The notes under the pieces are model-generated. The model saw only the letters and a program-made list of their open reading frames with translations. It ran no database searches and was not told where the DNA came from. This document shows, one piece after another, positions 1 to 11,188 of a stretch of DNA of 64,000 nucleotides (the stretch's first letter is position 1; every line of letters starts with the position of its first letter). Location of the stretch: NCBI RefSeq assembly GCF_036884275.1, contig NZ_CP145607.1:1041001-1105000 (forward strand), in the 5' to 3' direction. Made by a program: the position numbers and the translations under genes. The stretch comes from Sphingomonas kaistensis (GTDB lineage Bacteria; Pseudomonadota; Alphaproteobacteria; Sphingomonadales; Sphingomonadaceae).

Positions 1-2131
1 CAAGCGTGATCGAAGTCCGCGGATGCTGCTGTCCGGTCAGATGCTTGTATTCGCTGATCCGGGTGTAGGGGATGTCGGCGGACGGATAATTGACCGTTCC
101 GACTTCCTGGAACCACTCCTTGTCGATCGTCGAATGGACGAAGCGCAACGAGCGATAGGGCAGCTTGCCGAACCGCCAGTCGAAATATTCGTCGATCGGC
201 CCGGTGTAGATGATGTGCGCCGCATCGATGTCGTTGCGGACATCGCGGAAATCGGTGCCGAGCTGCCGGTCGATCAGCGGGTGGTCGAGCATCCGCTCGA
301 ACATCCTTGTATAGCCTTCGAGCGGCATGATCTGGTGCGTGTCGGTGAAATAGCGGTCGTCGGTGTCGGTCCGGGTTGGGATCCGCGCCGTCACCAGTTT
401 GTCGAGCTCGCTGGGGTCGAGGCCCCATTGCTTGCGGGTATAGCCCTGGAAGAACAGCTCGTAGAGCTCGCGCCCGACGGCGTTGACGACCACGTCCTCG
501 CTGGTCTTGATATGCTCCACCGGCTCGGCCCGCGCCGCCAGGAAGGCCGCGGCGTCCTCGTCGGTCTTGAGCCCGGCATCGAACAGTTCGTTCAGCGTGG
601 TGCGGTTGATGGGGATCGGCACCAGTTTGTCGCGCACGTGGGCGAGCACGCGATGCTCGTACGGGCGCCACTTGGTGAATTGCGACAGGTAGCTGACGAT
701 CTCGTCGCTGTTGGCATGAAAGATATGCGGCCCGTACTTGTGATACAGAATGCCGTTCTTGTCATATTCGTCATAGGCGTTGCCCGCGACGTGCGGGCGC
801 TTGTCGATCATCAGCACGCGAGCACCGTGCTGGCTCGCCAGCCGCTCGGCCAAGACCGAACCGGCGAAGCCGCAGCCCACGATCAGGTAATCATATTTGC
901 GATTGCGCGTGTGCGTCAGGTGGCCCTGGCCGAACGCCGGGCGCTCGATCTTCTGACCCTGCTCGGTCACGTCGGCGAGCAGCGCCGCCATACGGGCCTG
1001 AGTCGTGTCCCAGCTCATGTCGGACAGCGCGAGATCGACCTCGGCCAGCCAGTCGCCGCCTTCGCCGCGGGCAAGGTCGAGCGCGCGGTCGCCCGCTTCG
1101 ACGAATTGCTCGGCGGTGCCGGCGATCATTACGCCCGACAATTTCTCGTAGTGCCGCTTCACGTCCTTGATCGGGGTCGAGATCACGGGCTTGCCGGCGG
1201 CCAGATACTCGGGCGTCTTGGTCGGCGAGATGAAGCGGGTCGCTTCGTTGATGGCGAACGGCATCATCGCCACGTCCCAGTTGCCGAGATAGCTCGGCAG
1301 CTCGTCGTAGCTCTTGCCGCCAAGGTAATGGATGTTGTGGCGGCGCGGCAAATCGTCTTCGCTGATCTTCACCACCGGACCGACCATGATGAGCTGCCAG
1401 TCGGGGCGAAGTTCGGCGACCTTGTCGAGCAGCTCGATGTCGAGCCGTTCGTCGATCACGCCGTAGAAGCCGAAGCGCGGGCGACCGATGCCGGCCTGGT
1501 CGGCGGGATCGGCGATCCCGGCGCGAGCGGCGCCGAAGTGGGCGCGATCGACCGACGAGGGGAAGGGGTGGACGTTGCCGTGCCGCTTCTTCTTCGCTTC
1601 GTAGAGCGAATAGCCGCCGGTGAAGACGATGTCCGCGGCGTCCAGCAGCTCGCGCTCAAGATCGAGCAGCTCGGCCGGGGCGAAGCGAAAGGCCGACAGC
1701 TCGTCCATGCAATCATAGACGGTCGCCACCGCATCGAGATGCCGCGAGAAGGGCAACATCATCGGGGTGTAATACCAGCGGATCAGGCGGCCCTCGGTGC
1801 CCGACACATATTGGTCCAGCAGGCCCTTGAGCACGGTGCGCTCGGCATCGACGTCGAGCCCTTCAGGAACACGCGGGGTGATCAGCGTCACATTGTCCAT
1901 GCCCTTGGCCGGGCGAATGTCGAGCGAGGGAGCATCGCCGGCCGGCGCGGGCAGCGGTTCTTCCCAGACGGTTACCGGCATCGTCTTGGCAAAGCGGCTC
2001 ATCAAATGCTGCGGCCGCTGGAACACGAAATCCCACCGGAGGTGCGAGAAGCAAAGAAGGGTGGTTCGATTGTTCGGCGAAGCCGGAAGCTTGGAAGAGC
2101 CAGAGCTGGAGACGCCGACTTTGTCGAACAT
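1..2131 (-). CDS. Glycosyltransferase / UDP-galactopyranose mutase fusion, 3' end outside window
   Basis: The gene starts at the ATG ending at 2131 and stays open to the left edge, about 710 codons. Residues ~25-400 look like a TuaH-type GT-B glycosyltransferase: a 'RWDFVFQRPQHL' N-terminal motif and an 'FISPTKTPEYLAAGKPVIS' sugar-nucleotide motif. From about residue 411 an FAD-binding Rossmann start ('YDYLIVGCGFAGSVLAERLA') begins a UDP-galactopyranose mutase domain with 'KYGPHIFH'. UGM interconverts UDP-galactopyranose and UDP-galactofuranose, so one polypeptide may make and use UDP-Galf; that coupling is inference. A free UGM has about 370-390 residues, so some 70-90 are missing to the left. 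It is divergent from the pcc cluster across a 243 bp gap. Confidence 0.85.
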   Translation of the reverse strand, partial: MFDKVGVSSSGSSKLPASPNNRTTLLCFSHLRWDFVFQRPQHLMSRFAKTMPVTVWEEPLPAPAGDAPSLDIRPAKGMDNVTLITPRVPEGLDVDAERTVLKGLLDQYVSGTEGRLIRWYYTPMMLPFSRHLDAVATVYDCMDELSAFRFAPAELLDLERELLDAADIVFTGGYSLYEAKKKRHGNVHPFPSSVDRAHFGAARAGIADPADQAGIGRPRFGFYGVIDERLDIELLDKVAELRPDWQLIMVGPVVKISEDDLPRRHNIHYLGGKSYDELPSYLGNWDVAMMPFAINEATRFISPTKTPEYLAAGKPVISTPIKDVKRHYEKLSGVMIAGTAEQFVEAGDRALDLARGEGGDWLAEVDLALSDMSWDTTQARMAALLADVTEQGQKIERPAFGQGHLTHTRNRKYDYLIVGCGFAGSVLAERLASQHGARVLMIDKRPHVAGNAYDEYDKNGILYHKYGPHIFHANSDEIVSYLSQFTKWRPYEHRVLAHVRDKLVPIPINRTTLNELFDAGLKTDEDAAAFLAARAEPVEHIKTSEDVVVNAVGRELYELFFQGYTRKQWGLDPSELDKLVTARIPTRTDTDDRYFTDTHQIMPLEGYTRMFERMLDHPLIDRQLGTDFRDVRNDIDAAHIIYTGPIDEYFDWRFGKLPYRSLRFVHSTIDKEWFQEVGTVNYPSADIPYTRISEYKHLTGQQHPRTSITL

Positions 2132-2374
2132 GCGAAGATAACCCCTTGAGAGAGATGGTGGTATTCCACAGAACAAAAGTGGACCGAGTCGTGTTCCGCC
2201 GCGACGGGCGGAAACCTCGGGCCGATAATGCTGCACCGCAAAACGGATTTGCCGCACTGCACCAATCGATAGAACCGACCGTCCCGATCCTTTGTTCCGG
2301 GCGGCTAACAAAGGTTAAGGCGAAATCCTCACCACGTTGACGAGGCGCTTTCTTGGTCCGAAGAGCCTCATCCC
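2132..2374. promoter_or_regulatory. Divergent intergenic region between the GT-UGM gene and pccB
   Basis: This gap must carry promoters for the leftward fusion gene and the rightward propionyl-CoA operon. I see no convincing -35/-10 pair, hairpin or repeat. The bases just before the pccB ATG (gaagagcc) are a weak ribosome binding site. Confidence 0.4.
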
Positions 2375-3845
2375 ATGAGCAGCACCATCGCCGAACTCGA
2401 CCGCCGCCGGACCGCCGCCAGCATGGGGGGCGGGCAGAAGCGCATCGATGCCCAGCACGCCAAGGGGCGCCTGACCGCCCGCGAACGCCTCGACGTCCTT
2501 CTCGACGAGGGCAGTTTCGAGGAAGTCGATGCCTTCGTCGAGCATAATGCGACCGAATTCGGCATGGCCGAGCAGCGCATCCCCGGCGACGGCGTGGTCA
2601 CCGGTTCGGGCACCATCAACGGCCGCCTGGTCTATGTCTTTGCGCAGGATTTCACCGTGTTTGGCGGCTCGCTGTCGGAGCGCCACGCGCAGAAGATCTG
2701 CAAGATCATGGACGCGGCGATGAAGGTTGGCGCGCCGGTGATCGGCCTCAACGATTCGGGCGGCGCGCGAATCCAGGAAGGCGTCGCCAGCCTCGCCGGC
2801 TATGCCGAGGTGTTCCAGCGCAACGTCCTCGCCTCGGGCGTCGTGCCGCAGCTCAGCCTGATCATGGGCCCGTGCGCGGGCGGCGCGGTTTATTCGCCGG
2901 CGATGACCGACTTCATCTTCATGGTGAAGGACAGCTCCTACATGTTCGTCACCGGCCCGGAAGTGGTGAAGACCGTCACCAACGAGGTGGTGACGCAGGA
3001 AGAATTGGGCGGCGCGGTCACCCACACCACCAAGTCGTCGGTCGCCGACCTTGCGCTCGAAAACGACATCGACGCGCTGCTGGCGGCGCGCGAATTCTTC
3101 GACTTCCTGCCGCTGTCGAACCGGGTTTCGGTTCCCGAGCGCCAACCAGCCCTACGACATGCACGAGCTGATCCGGAAGGTCGCCGACGAGGGCGATTTC
3201 TTCGAACTTCAGCCCGCCCACGCCGCCAACATCATCATTGGTTTCTGCCGGATCGAAGGCCGCACCGTCGGCGTGGTCGCCAATCAGCCGATGGTGCTGG
3301 CCGGGGTGCTCGACATCAATTCATCGAAGAAGGCCGCGCGCTTCGTCCGCTTCTGTGATGCCTTCGACATCCCGATCTTGACCCTGGTCGACGTGCCGGG
3401 CTTCCTCCCCGGCGTCGGGCAGGAGCATAACGGTATCATCAAGCATGGTGCGAAGCTGCTGTTCGCCTACGCCGAAGCGACCGTCCCCAAGATCACCGTC
3501 ATCACCCGCAAGGCCTATGGCGGCGCCTATGACGTCATGGCGTCCAAGCATTTGCGCGGGGACCTCAACTACGCCTGGCCGACCGCCGAGATCGCGGTGA
3601 TGGGAGCCAAGGGCGCGGTCGAGATCATCTTCCGCCAAGACCGCGGCGACGCCGAAAAGATCGCCGAAAAGACCCGCGAATATGAAGAGCGCTTCGCCAA
3701 CCCCTTCGTGGCGGCGAGCATGGGATTCATCGACGACGTCATCCAGCCGCAGGAAACGCGCCGGAAGGTCGCGCTCGGGCTTCGCAAGCTGCGGGACAAG
3801 CAACTCGAGAACCCATGGAAGAAGCACGACAACATCCCACTTTGA
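2375..3845 (+). pseudogene. pccB: Propionyl-CoA carboxylase beta subunit, interrupted by a deletion/frameshift
   Basis: The carboxyltransferase subunit moves CO2 from biotin to propionyl-CoA. The first part (from ATG 2375, '[12 protein letters not shown]') matches PccB as far as '[10 protein letters not shown]' near 3124. Homology resumes in another frame at about 3135 with '[12 protein letters not shown]' and runs to TGA at 3843-3845. Read through, the 1471 bp are not a multiple of three and lack about 20 residues that normally sit between these motifs, so about 62 bp appear to be missing. In frame, the 5' half would run on in a wrong frame to 3358. Either the gene is broken or the base sequence is wrong here. 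The C-terminal half has no obvious start of its own. It is first in the methylmalonyl-CoA operon, and pccA is intact at 7007. Confidence 0.85.
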
Positions 3846-4105
3846 TGCACACCGTTCTCGCGTGTCTCTTTGCGTTGTCGGCGGTCTTCCTGGCCGCTTC
3901 TATTTGGTGTTTTGTCAGCACTCTTTGTGGGGCCCGGAGACTTGTTGCAAGCATACGGAAGCCGCCGACTTCACGCACAGCTGACGAGAGGCGCAGCCCA
4001 TCATCCTTGAAGCTTTTCTGCACAGGCATATTGGCTGCAGCCTTGTTTCTGGCAGCATGTTTTCTCGTCTTGATGATCGTCGGAATAAGTAAGGATAACA
4101 CGTGA
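3845..4105 (+). CDS. Small two-TM membrane protein of unknown function
   Basis: An 86-residue frame starts at ATG 3845, sharing its A with the pccB stop (TGATG), and ends at 4105, overlapping the mce GTG. Such tight coupling supports a real gene. The protein has two hydrophobic segments (about residues 3-28 and 61-81) around a basic, polar middle. I recognise no family. Codon use is less GC-rich than in the flanking pcc/mce genes, suggesting a young or transferred insertion in the operon. A longer frame opening at 3815 overlaps the pccB end and is less likely. Confidence 0.6.
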   Translation: MHTVLACLFALSAVFLAASIWCFVSTLCGARRLVASIRKPPTSRTADERRSPSSLKLFCTGILAAALFLAACFLVLMIVGISKDNT

Positions 4106-4521
4106 AATTCGGACGCCTGAACCATGTCGGGGTGGCCACCCCGTCGATCGAGCGCAGCCTCGAAACCTACCGCACCCTGTTCGGCGCCGAGCCGTCGTCG
4201 CCCCCTTTCGACCTCCCCGCGCAGGGCGTCCGCGTCTGCTTCGTCGATGCGCCCAACAGCCAGATCGAATTGATCGAACCGCTCGGCGCCGACAGCCCGG
4301 TCGCCAAATTCATCGAGAAAAACCCGCAGGGTGGGCAGCATCACGTCTGCTTCGAAGTCGACGACATCGAGGCCGCCCGCGCGCATTTCGAAGGCATCGG
4401 GACGCGCATCCTCGGCCCCACCCGGATCGGCGCCCACGGCACGCCGATCTTCTTCCTCCACCCCAAGGACACCGGCGGCACCCTGACCGAAATCATGGAA
4501 AGCCCGAGCCAATCGCACTGA
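4102..4521 (+). CDS. mce: Methylmalonyl-CoA epimerase
   Basis: This 139-residue VOC-fold protein begins with GTG 4102 ('MKFGRLNHVGVATPSIERS'). It converts (2S)- to (2R)-methylmalonyl-CoA, between propionyl-CoA carboxylase and the mutase. Visible family marks are the N-terminal 'LNHVGVA' with its metal-binding His, the mid-protein 'GGQHHVCFEVDDI', and a 'FFLHPKDTGGTLTEI' C-terminus carrying the metal-ligand Glu. It overlaps the upstream small gene (GTGA) and the downstream one (TGATG), so it is part of one transcript. Confidence 0.93.
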   Translation: MKFGRLNHVGVATPSIERSLETYRTLFGAEPSSPPFDLPAQGVRVCFVDAPNSQIELIEPLGADSPVAKFIEKNPQGGQHHVCFEVDDIEAARAHFEGIGTRILGPTRIGAHGTPIFFLHPKDTGGTLTEIMESPSQSH

Positions 4522-4769
4522 TGAGCGGGCGCGGGGAAGAACTGCTGATCGGCGGCCTGTGCGCCATACTGGCGCTGCTGATCCTGCGCCGGATCGCAGG
4601 CGCGTTGCGCACCGGCGAGGTGCCGCTTTACCGCATGCGGTTGAAGCGCGCCGAAGCGGGCGAAGCGCGGTTCTGGGGCCTCGTGCTGGTCAACAGCGTC
4701 ATCTTCGTGCTGCTGTTCTTCATCGCCGCCGACCTGCTGCTCGGCCTCGGCTTCCGCAGCGGACGCTAG
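4521..4769 (+). CDS. Small membrane protein in the methylmalonyl-CoA operon
   Basis: An 82-residue protein whose ATG shares a base with the mce stop (TGATG). It has an N-terminal hydrophobic segment (about residues 8-23) and a longer one (about 52-76) separated by a basic stretch. Conserved mce-scpA neighbourhoods in sphingomonads often hold such a small gene, but I assign no function. Spacing to scpA is 46 bp. Confidence 0.75.
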   Translation: MSGRGEELLIGGLCAILALLILRRIAGALRTGEVPLYRMRLKRAEAGEARFWGLVLVNSVIFVLLFFIAADLLLGLGFRSGR

Positions 4770-4815
4770 CGCCAAGGGTTTGCGCGCGGGCCGCTTGGGT
4801 TTAGGGCACGGCCCT

Positions 4816-6945
4816 ATGTCCGACCAACACGACGCCTGGAAGACCCTCGCCGCCAAGGAATCGCGCGGCGCCGACCTCAGCCGCACGACGCTCGAAGGGA
4901 TCACCCTCAAGACCGTCTACGGCCCCGAGGATGCGGCCGACATCGACCCCGGTTATCCCGGCGTCGCGCCCTACACCCGCGGGCCTTATGCGACGATGTA
5001 TGCCGGCCGGCCGTGGACCATCCGCCAGTACGCCGGCTTCTCGACCGCCGAGGAATCCAACGCCTTTTATCGCCGCAACCTGGCCGCCGGGCAGAAGGGA
5101 CTTTCGGTTGCCTTCGACCTCGCCACCCATCGCGGCTACGACAGCGACCATCCGCGCGTGACGGGCGATGTCGGCAAGGCGGGCGTCGCGATCGACAGCG
5201 TCGAGGACATGAAGCTGCTGTTCGACGGCATCCCGCTCGGCGAGATGAGCGTCAGCATGACCATGAACGGCGCGGTGCTGCCGGTGCTCGCTTTCTACAT
5301 CGTCGCGGGCGAGGAGCAGGGGGTTGATCGCAACCTGCTGTCGGGCACCATTCAGAACGACATTCTGAAAGAATTCGCGGTCCGCAACACCTACATTTAT
5401 CCGCCCAGCCCCTCGATGCGGATCGTGTCCGACATCATCGCTTTCACCAGCCGCGAGATGCCCAAGTTCAACTCCATCTCCATCTCGGGCTATCACATGC
5501 ACGAAGCCGGCGCGACGGCGGTGCAGGAGATGGCTTACACGCTGGCGGACGGCATGGAATACGTCCGCGCCGCGGTGAAATCGGGCCTCGACATCGACGC
5601 CTTCGCGCCGCGGCTGAGCTTCTTCTGGGGCATCGGCATGAACCTCTTCATGGAGGTCGCCAAGATGCGCGCGGCGCGCACCCTGTGGGGCCGGATCATG
5701 ACCGATCTGGGCGCCAAAACCGAAAAGTCGAAGCTGCTCCGGACCCACTGCCAGACCAGCGGGGTGAGCCTCACCGAGCAGGACCCGTACAACAACATCG
5801 TCCGCACCACGATCGAGGCGCTGGCGGCGGTGCTCGGCGGCACGCAGTCGCTTCACACCAACAGCTTCGACGAAGCGATCGCGCTGCCGACCGATTTCTC
5901 GGCCCGGATCGCGCGCAACACCCAACTGATCCTCGCCGAGGAAAGCGGCGTCACCGCGGTCGCCGATCCGCTGGGCGGCAGCTGGTATGTCGAGGCGCTG
6001 ACCCGCGAGCTCGAGGAAAAGGCGTGGGCGCTGATCCAGGAGGTCGAAGCGCTCGGCGGCATGACCAAGGCGGTCACCGAGGGCCTGCCCAAACGCCGCA
6101 TCGAGGAAGCCGCGGCCTTGCGCCAGTCCAAGGTCGATACCGGCGAAACGGTGATCGTCGGGGTCAATCGCTACCGCCTGCCGGAAGAAGCCGAGCTCGA
6201 CATCCTCGAAGTCGACAACGCCAAGGTCCGCGCCGGGCAGATCGAGCGGTTGCAGCGTATCCGCGCGACCCGTGACGAAGCGGCGGTCCAGGCGGCGCTG
6301 CAGGCCCTCGAGGAGGGCGCCCGCACCGATGCCAATCTCCTCGCGCTCAGCGTCGAGGCAGCCCGCGCCCGCGCCACGCTGGGCGAGATTTCGGACGCGC
6401 TCGAACGCGTGTTCGGACGCTATGCAACCAAGCCCGAGCCGGTCTCCGGCATTTACGGCCAACGCGCCGACCTCCGCTGGGAAGAAGCCAAGCAAGGCAC
6501 GGTCGCGGTCGGCCAGCGCCTCGGCCGCAAGCCGCGCATGCTGGTCGCCAAGATGGGCCAGGACGGCCACGACCGCGGCGCCAACCTCGTCAGCTCGGCC
6601 TTCGGTGACCTAGGCTTCGAGATTGTCGCCGGCCCCCTGTTCCAGACCCCGCGCGAAGCCGCCGAGCTGGCGGTAATCGCCGACGTCGACGTCGTCGGTG
6701 CCTCCAGCCTCGCAGCCGGGCACAAGACCCTGATCCCCGAGCTGATTGGCCACCTGAAGGACATGGACCGCGCCGACATCAAGGTCGTCGCCGGCGGCGT
6801 GATCCCGGCGCAGGATTATGCCGAACTCCGCGCCGCGGGCGTGCAGGCGATCTTCGGCCCCGGCACCAATCTCGCCGACGCCGCCGACGAAGTGTTGCGC
6901 TTGCTGGGTCATAACAAGCCGCCGATGGATGAGGCCGCCGAATGA
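4816..6945 (+). CDS. scpA: Methylmalonyl-CoA mutase (single-chain, B12-dependent)
   Basis: A 709-residue protein, the usual size for a single-chain mutase, isomerising (R)-methylmalonyl-CoA to succinyl-CoA. The N-terminal TIM-barrel substrate domain fills about residues 30-550 ('[18 protein letters not shown]', '[16 protein letters not shown]', 'LHTNSFDEA'). The C-terminal cobalamin-binding domain starts near 575 with '[17 protein letters not shown]', where His585 is the expected lower cobalt ligand. I chose ATG 4816 because the in-frame ATG at 4780 adds a stretch unlike the family. An 8 bp inverted repeat (6945-6952 / 6980-6987) straddles its stop region before pccA. Confidence 0.95.
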   Translation: MSDQHDAWKTLAAKESRGADLSRTTLEGITLKTVYGPEDAADIDPGYPGVAPYTRGPYATMYAGRPWTIRQYAGFSTAEESNAFYRRNLAAGQKGLSVAFDLATHRGYDSDHPRVTGDVGKAGVAIDSVEDMKLLFDGIPLGEMSVSMTMNGAVLPVLAFYIVAGEEQGVDRNLLSGTIQNDILKEFAVRNTYIYPPSPSMRIVSDIIAFTSREMPKFNSISISGYHMHEAGATAVQEMAYTLADGMEYVRAAVKSGLDIDAFAPRLSFFWGIGMNLFMEVAKMRAARTLWGRIMTDLGAKTEKSKLLRTHCQTSGVSLTEQDPYNNIVRTTIEALAAVLGGTQSLHTNSFDEAIALPTDFSARIARNTQLILAEESGVTAVADPLGGSWYVEALTRELEEKAWALIQEVEALGGMTKAVTEGLPKRRIEEAAALRQSKVDTGETVIVGVNRYRLPEEAELDILEVDNAKVRAGQIERLQRIRATRDEAAVQAALQALEEGARTDANLLALSVEAARARATLGEISDALERVFGRYATKPEPVSGIYGQRADLRWEEAKQGTVAVGQRLGRKPRMLVAKMGQDGHDRGANLVSSAFGDLGFEIVAGPLFQTPREAAELAVIADVDVVGASSLAAGHKTLIPELIGHLKDMDRADIKVVAGGVIPAQDYAELRAAGVQAIFGPGTNLADAADEVLRLLGHNKPPMDEAAE

Positions 6946-7006
6946 AGCTTCGCTTTTCGCTGCGTGGCGTTTGCCTTTTCGAAGCTTATCCCAATAGGGT
7001 CGCCTG

Positions 7007-9034
<2,028 letters not shown>

Positions 9035-9037
9035 GCG

Positions 9038-9796
9038 TCAGGCGCTCGTCCCGCCGTCGATCGTCACGCACGCGCCGTTGACGCCGCTTGCCTGCGGGTG
9101 AAGCAATTGCATGATCGCGTGGGTGACCTCGTCTACGGTAATCAGCCGGCCGTTGCCGTTGGTCCGTGCGAGCAGCGCGCGCGCTTCCTCGACGCTCTTG
9201 CCGGTCGCGCCGGCGATGCGGGCGGCGCTGTCGTCGACCATCGGGGTGTCGACAAAGCTCGGACAGATCGCGTTGACGGTGAGGCCGGTGCGGGCGAATT
9301 CCAGCGCCAGGCTGCGGGTGAGCCCGACCGCGCCATGCTTGGACGCGACATAAGGCGCCGCCATCGCGCCGCCCTTCAGCCCGGCGACCGAAGCGACGAT
9401 CACCAGCCGTTTGCTGGCCGCCTGAAGATCGGGAAGCGCGAGCTGTGCGCCGTCGAACAACGCAGTCAGATTGGTGGCGATGATCGCGTTCCAGCTTTCG
9501 CGGCTGGTGCGCAGAAAAGGACGGCTGTCGCCGATGCCGGCGTTCAGGATGACGTAGTCGAGCGGCCCGAACGCCTCGCGCGCTTCGGCAAAGGCGCGGG
9601 CCTGTGCTTCCGGGTCGGTGACATCGCACACGATAGCCCGCCCGCCGGTTTCGGCCGCGACGGCCTCGAGCGGCTCACGGCGGCGGCCGAGCAGCGAGAC
9701 GTGGGCGCCGGCGGCGGCAAGGGCGCGGGCGGCGCCGGCGCCGATGCCGGTTCCGCCGCCGGTGATGAGGGCATGCTTGCCAGTTGCGAAGGTCAT
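9038..9796 (-). CDS. SDR-family NAD(P)-dependent oxidoreductase
   Basis: A 252-residue classical short-chain dehydrogenase: cofactor motif 'ITGGGTGIG' near the N-terminus, 'LNAGIG' near residue 90, and catalytic Tyr149-x3-Lys153 in 'APYVASKHG'. ATG 9796 gives the expected start just before the Rossmann fold; the longer open frame upstream is unsupported. It resembles 3-hydroxybutyrate or 3-oxoacyl reductases, but the substrate cannot be read from the sequence. It lies tail-to-tail with pccA and downstream of the subtilase terminator. Confidence 0.85.
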   Translation of the reverse strand: MTFATGKHALITGGGTGIGAGAARALAAAGAHVSLLGRRREPLEAVAAETGGRAIVCDVTDPEAQARAFAEAREAFGPLDYVILNAGIGDSRPFLRTSRESWNAIIATNLTALFDGAQLALPDLQAASKRLVIVASVAGLKGGAMAAPYVASKHGAVGLTRSLALEFARTGLTVNAICPSFVDTPMVDDSAARIAGATGKSVEEARALLARTNGNGRLITVDEVTHAIMQLLHPQASGVNGACVTIDGGTSA

Positions 9797-9820
9797 GGGC
9801 CTCACCCTAGCCGGGGCGCG

Positions 9821-9858
9821 GGCAAAGGAAAGGGCGGCCCGGTTTCCCGAGCCGCCCC
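9821..9858 (-). terminator. Rho-independent terminator of the subtilase gene
   Basis: Read on the minus strand after the subtilase stop, a stem GGGCGGC / GCCGCCC (arms 9851-9857 and 9832-9838), with additional pairing near the loop, is followed by TTTCCTTT. It lies 22 bp past the stop and also separates the subtilase from the SDR gene. Confidence 0.75.
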
Positions 9859-9879
9859 TTCTTTGCGTGGCCGTGGGCC

Positions 9880-10989
9880 TTACTTGACGCCGATGACGTC
9901 GGCCGGCGCCGCCGGGTCGCCCGCGACGGTGCCGCCGCTGCGGACCGCGCCGGCCAGCAGCAGGCCCGCGAGGTGCGGGGTCGCCATGCTGGTGCCGCTG
10001 ATGGTGTTGTAGCCACCGTTCAGCCAGGTCGACTTGATGGAAACGCCGGGCTCGGCATAATCGATCGGCGGATTGCCGAAGTTCGAGAAGCTCGCCCATT
10101 TGTCACCGATGGCGAAAGCCGACACGGTGAAGATGTTCGCGCCGTTGGCGCGGCCCGGCGAGCTGTTGTTGGCATTGGTGCTTTCATTGCCCGCGGCGAG
10201 CGCGAAACGAACGCCGCCGGCCGAAGCGTTGATAACCGCCTGGTCAAGCGCGGTCGACACACCGCCGCCGAGGCTCATGTTGGCGACGTCGCCGGCGCGG
10301 CCGTTCGCGGCGACGTAATCGACGCCGGCAATTACGCCCGAATTGCTGCCCGAGCCGCGACGATCGAGCACGCGGACCGCGACCACCGGAGCGCCAGCGG
10401 CAACCCCGACCACGCCCGAGCCGTTGGCGCGCGCCGCGATGGTGCCGGCGACGTGGGTGCCGTGGCCGTTCTGGTCGAGTGGCGAGCTGTCGCGCAAGAA
10501 GCTGCGCGAGCGCGAGGTGTCGAAGTTGAGGTCGGCGTGCGGCGCGATGCCGGTGTCGATCACCCAGGCGGTGTTGCTGCCGGTGTAGGCCGCGCCGCCG
10601 CCGACGCGGGCGATGCCCCACGGGGTTTCCTCGGCCATGGTGCCGACTTCGGGTTTGCCCTGCGCTTCGATCGGACCGGCGGTGACGACCTGGTCCTGCT
10701 CGCAATATTCGATGTTCGGGTTGTTCTTCTGCATGTTCTCGACGGCCTGCGCCGGAAGCTCTGCAGCAAAGCCGCGAATCGCGACCGAATACACATGGGT
10801 CACCCGAGCGCCGACGCTTTGCGCCGCGCGATTGGCTTCGGCCTGGGCCTGGCCACGGTTCACTTCGCGGGCCTTGAACACGCAGATATAGCTGTTCTGG
10901 ATCTTCTCGCCGCGCTGCTGCGCAGCAGCCGGAGTGGCCGCCAGCGCTACCGCCATCGCCGCCGCGCCAGTCATCAGAAATGCTCGCAT
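9880..10989 (-). CDS. Secreted S8 family serine peptidase (subtilase)
   Basis: A 369-residue preproprotein. Residues 1-23 are a Sec signal ending in 'AAA'. Residues ~30-105 resemble an I9-type propeptide. The peptidase follows with the full triad: Asp145 in 'VIDTGI', His176 in 'NGHGTHVAGT' and Ser334 in 'GTSMATPH', with oxyanion Asn in 'AAGNES'. The compact form without C-terminal anchor resembles the proteinase K branch and suggests a periplasmic or secreted protease. No partner gene is adjacent; the secretin lies upstream in the same direction, 200 bp away. Its own promoter should lie in 10990-11188. Confidence 0.92.
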   Translation of the reverse strand: MRAFLMTGAAAMAVALAATPAAAQQRGEKIQNSYICVFKAREVNRGQAQAEANRAAQSVGARVTHVYSVAIRGFAAELPAQAVENMQKNNPNIEYCEQDQVVTAGPIEAQGKPEVGTMAEETPWGIARVGGGAAYTGSNTAWVIDTGIAPHADLNFDTSRSRSFLRDSSPLDQNGHGTHVAGTIAARANGSGVVGVAAGAPVVAVRVLDRRGSGSNSGVIAGVDYVAANGRAGDVANMSLGGGVSTALDQAVINASAGGVRFALAAGNESTNANNSSPGRANGANIFTVSAFAIGDKWASFSNFGNPPIDYAEPGVSIKSTWLNGGYNTISGTSMATPHLAGLLLAGAVRSGGTVAGDPAAPADVIGVK

Positions 10990-11188
10990 ATCTTCCCCTC
11001 GATCATTCCCCGGAAACCCCCATCGGTGCCGGTATGGTGAACGAAAGCTGACCGATGATTCGCCCGCTGTAAAGAAGAAAAATCGCGCTAAATCAACGAG
11101 TTAAACAGGGCTTGGCAGGTATGAGTCGTGGCATTCGCGCCGGTGAGCCGGCAGCGGAGCGCGACGGTCCGGATGCGCAGGGTCGCGG

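Noticed and set aside
23-2149. Long open frame on the plus strand over the GT-UGM gene (708 codons).
   Set aside because: It is the antisense image of the fusion gene; its residue pattern is low-information and matches no family, whereas the minus strand gives clear GT and UGM motifs.
2375-3845. Programmed ribosomal frameshift to explain the two pccB frames.
   Set aside because: About 20 conserved residues are missing at the junction and no slippery heptamer is visible; a deletion explains both facts.
4770-4815. Cobalamin riboswitch before the B12-dependent mutase.
   Set aside because: The gap is only 46 bp and lacks any B12-box-like sequence.
6945-6987. Inverted repeat between scpA and pccA as a terminator.
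   Set aside because: Only an 8 bp stem with a ~27 nt loop and no T-run; pccA would be cut off from its operon.
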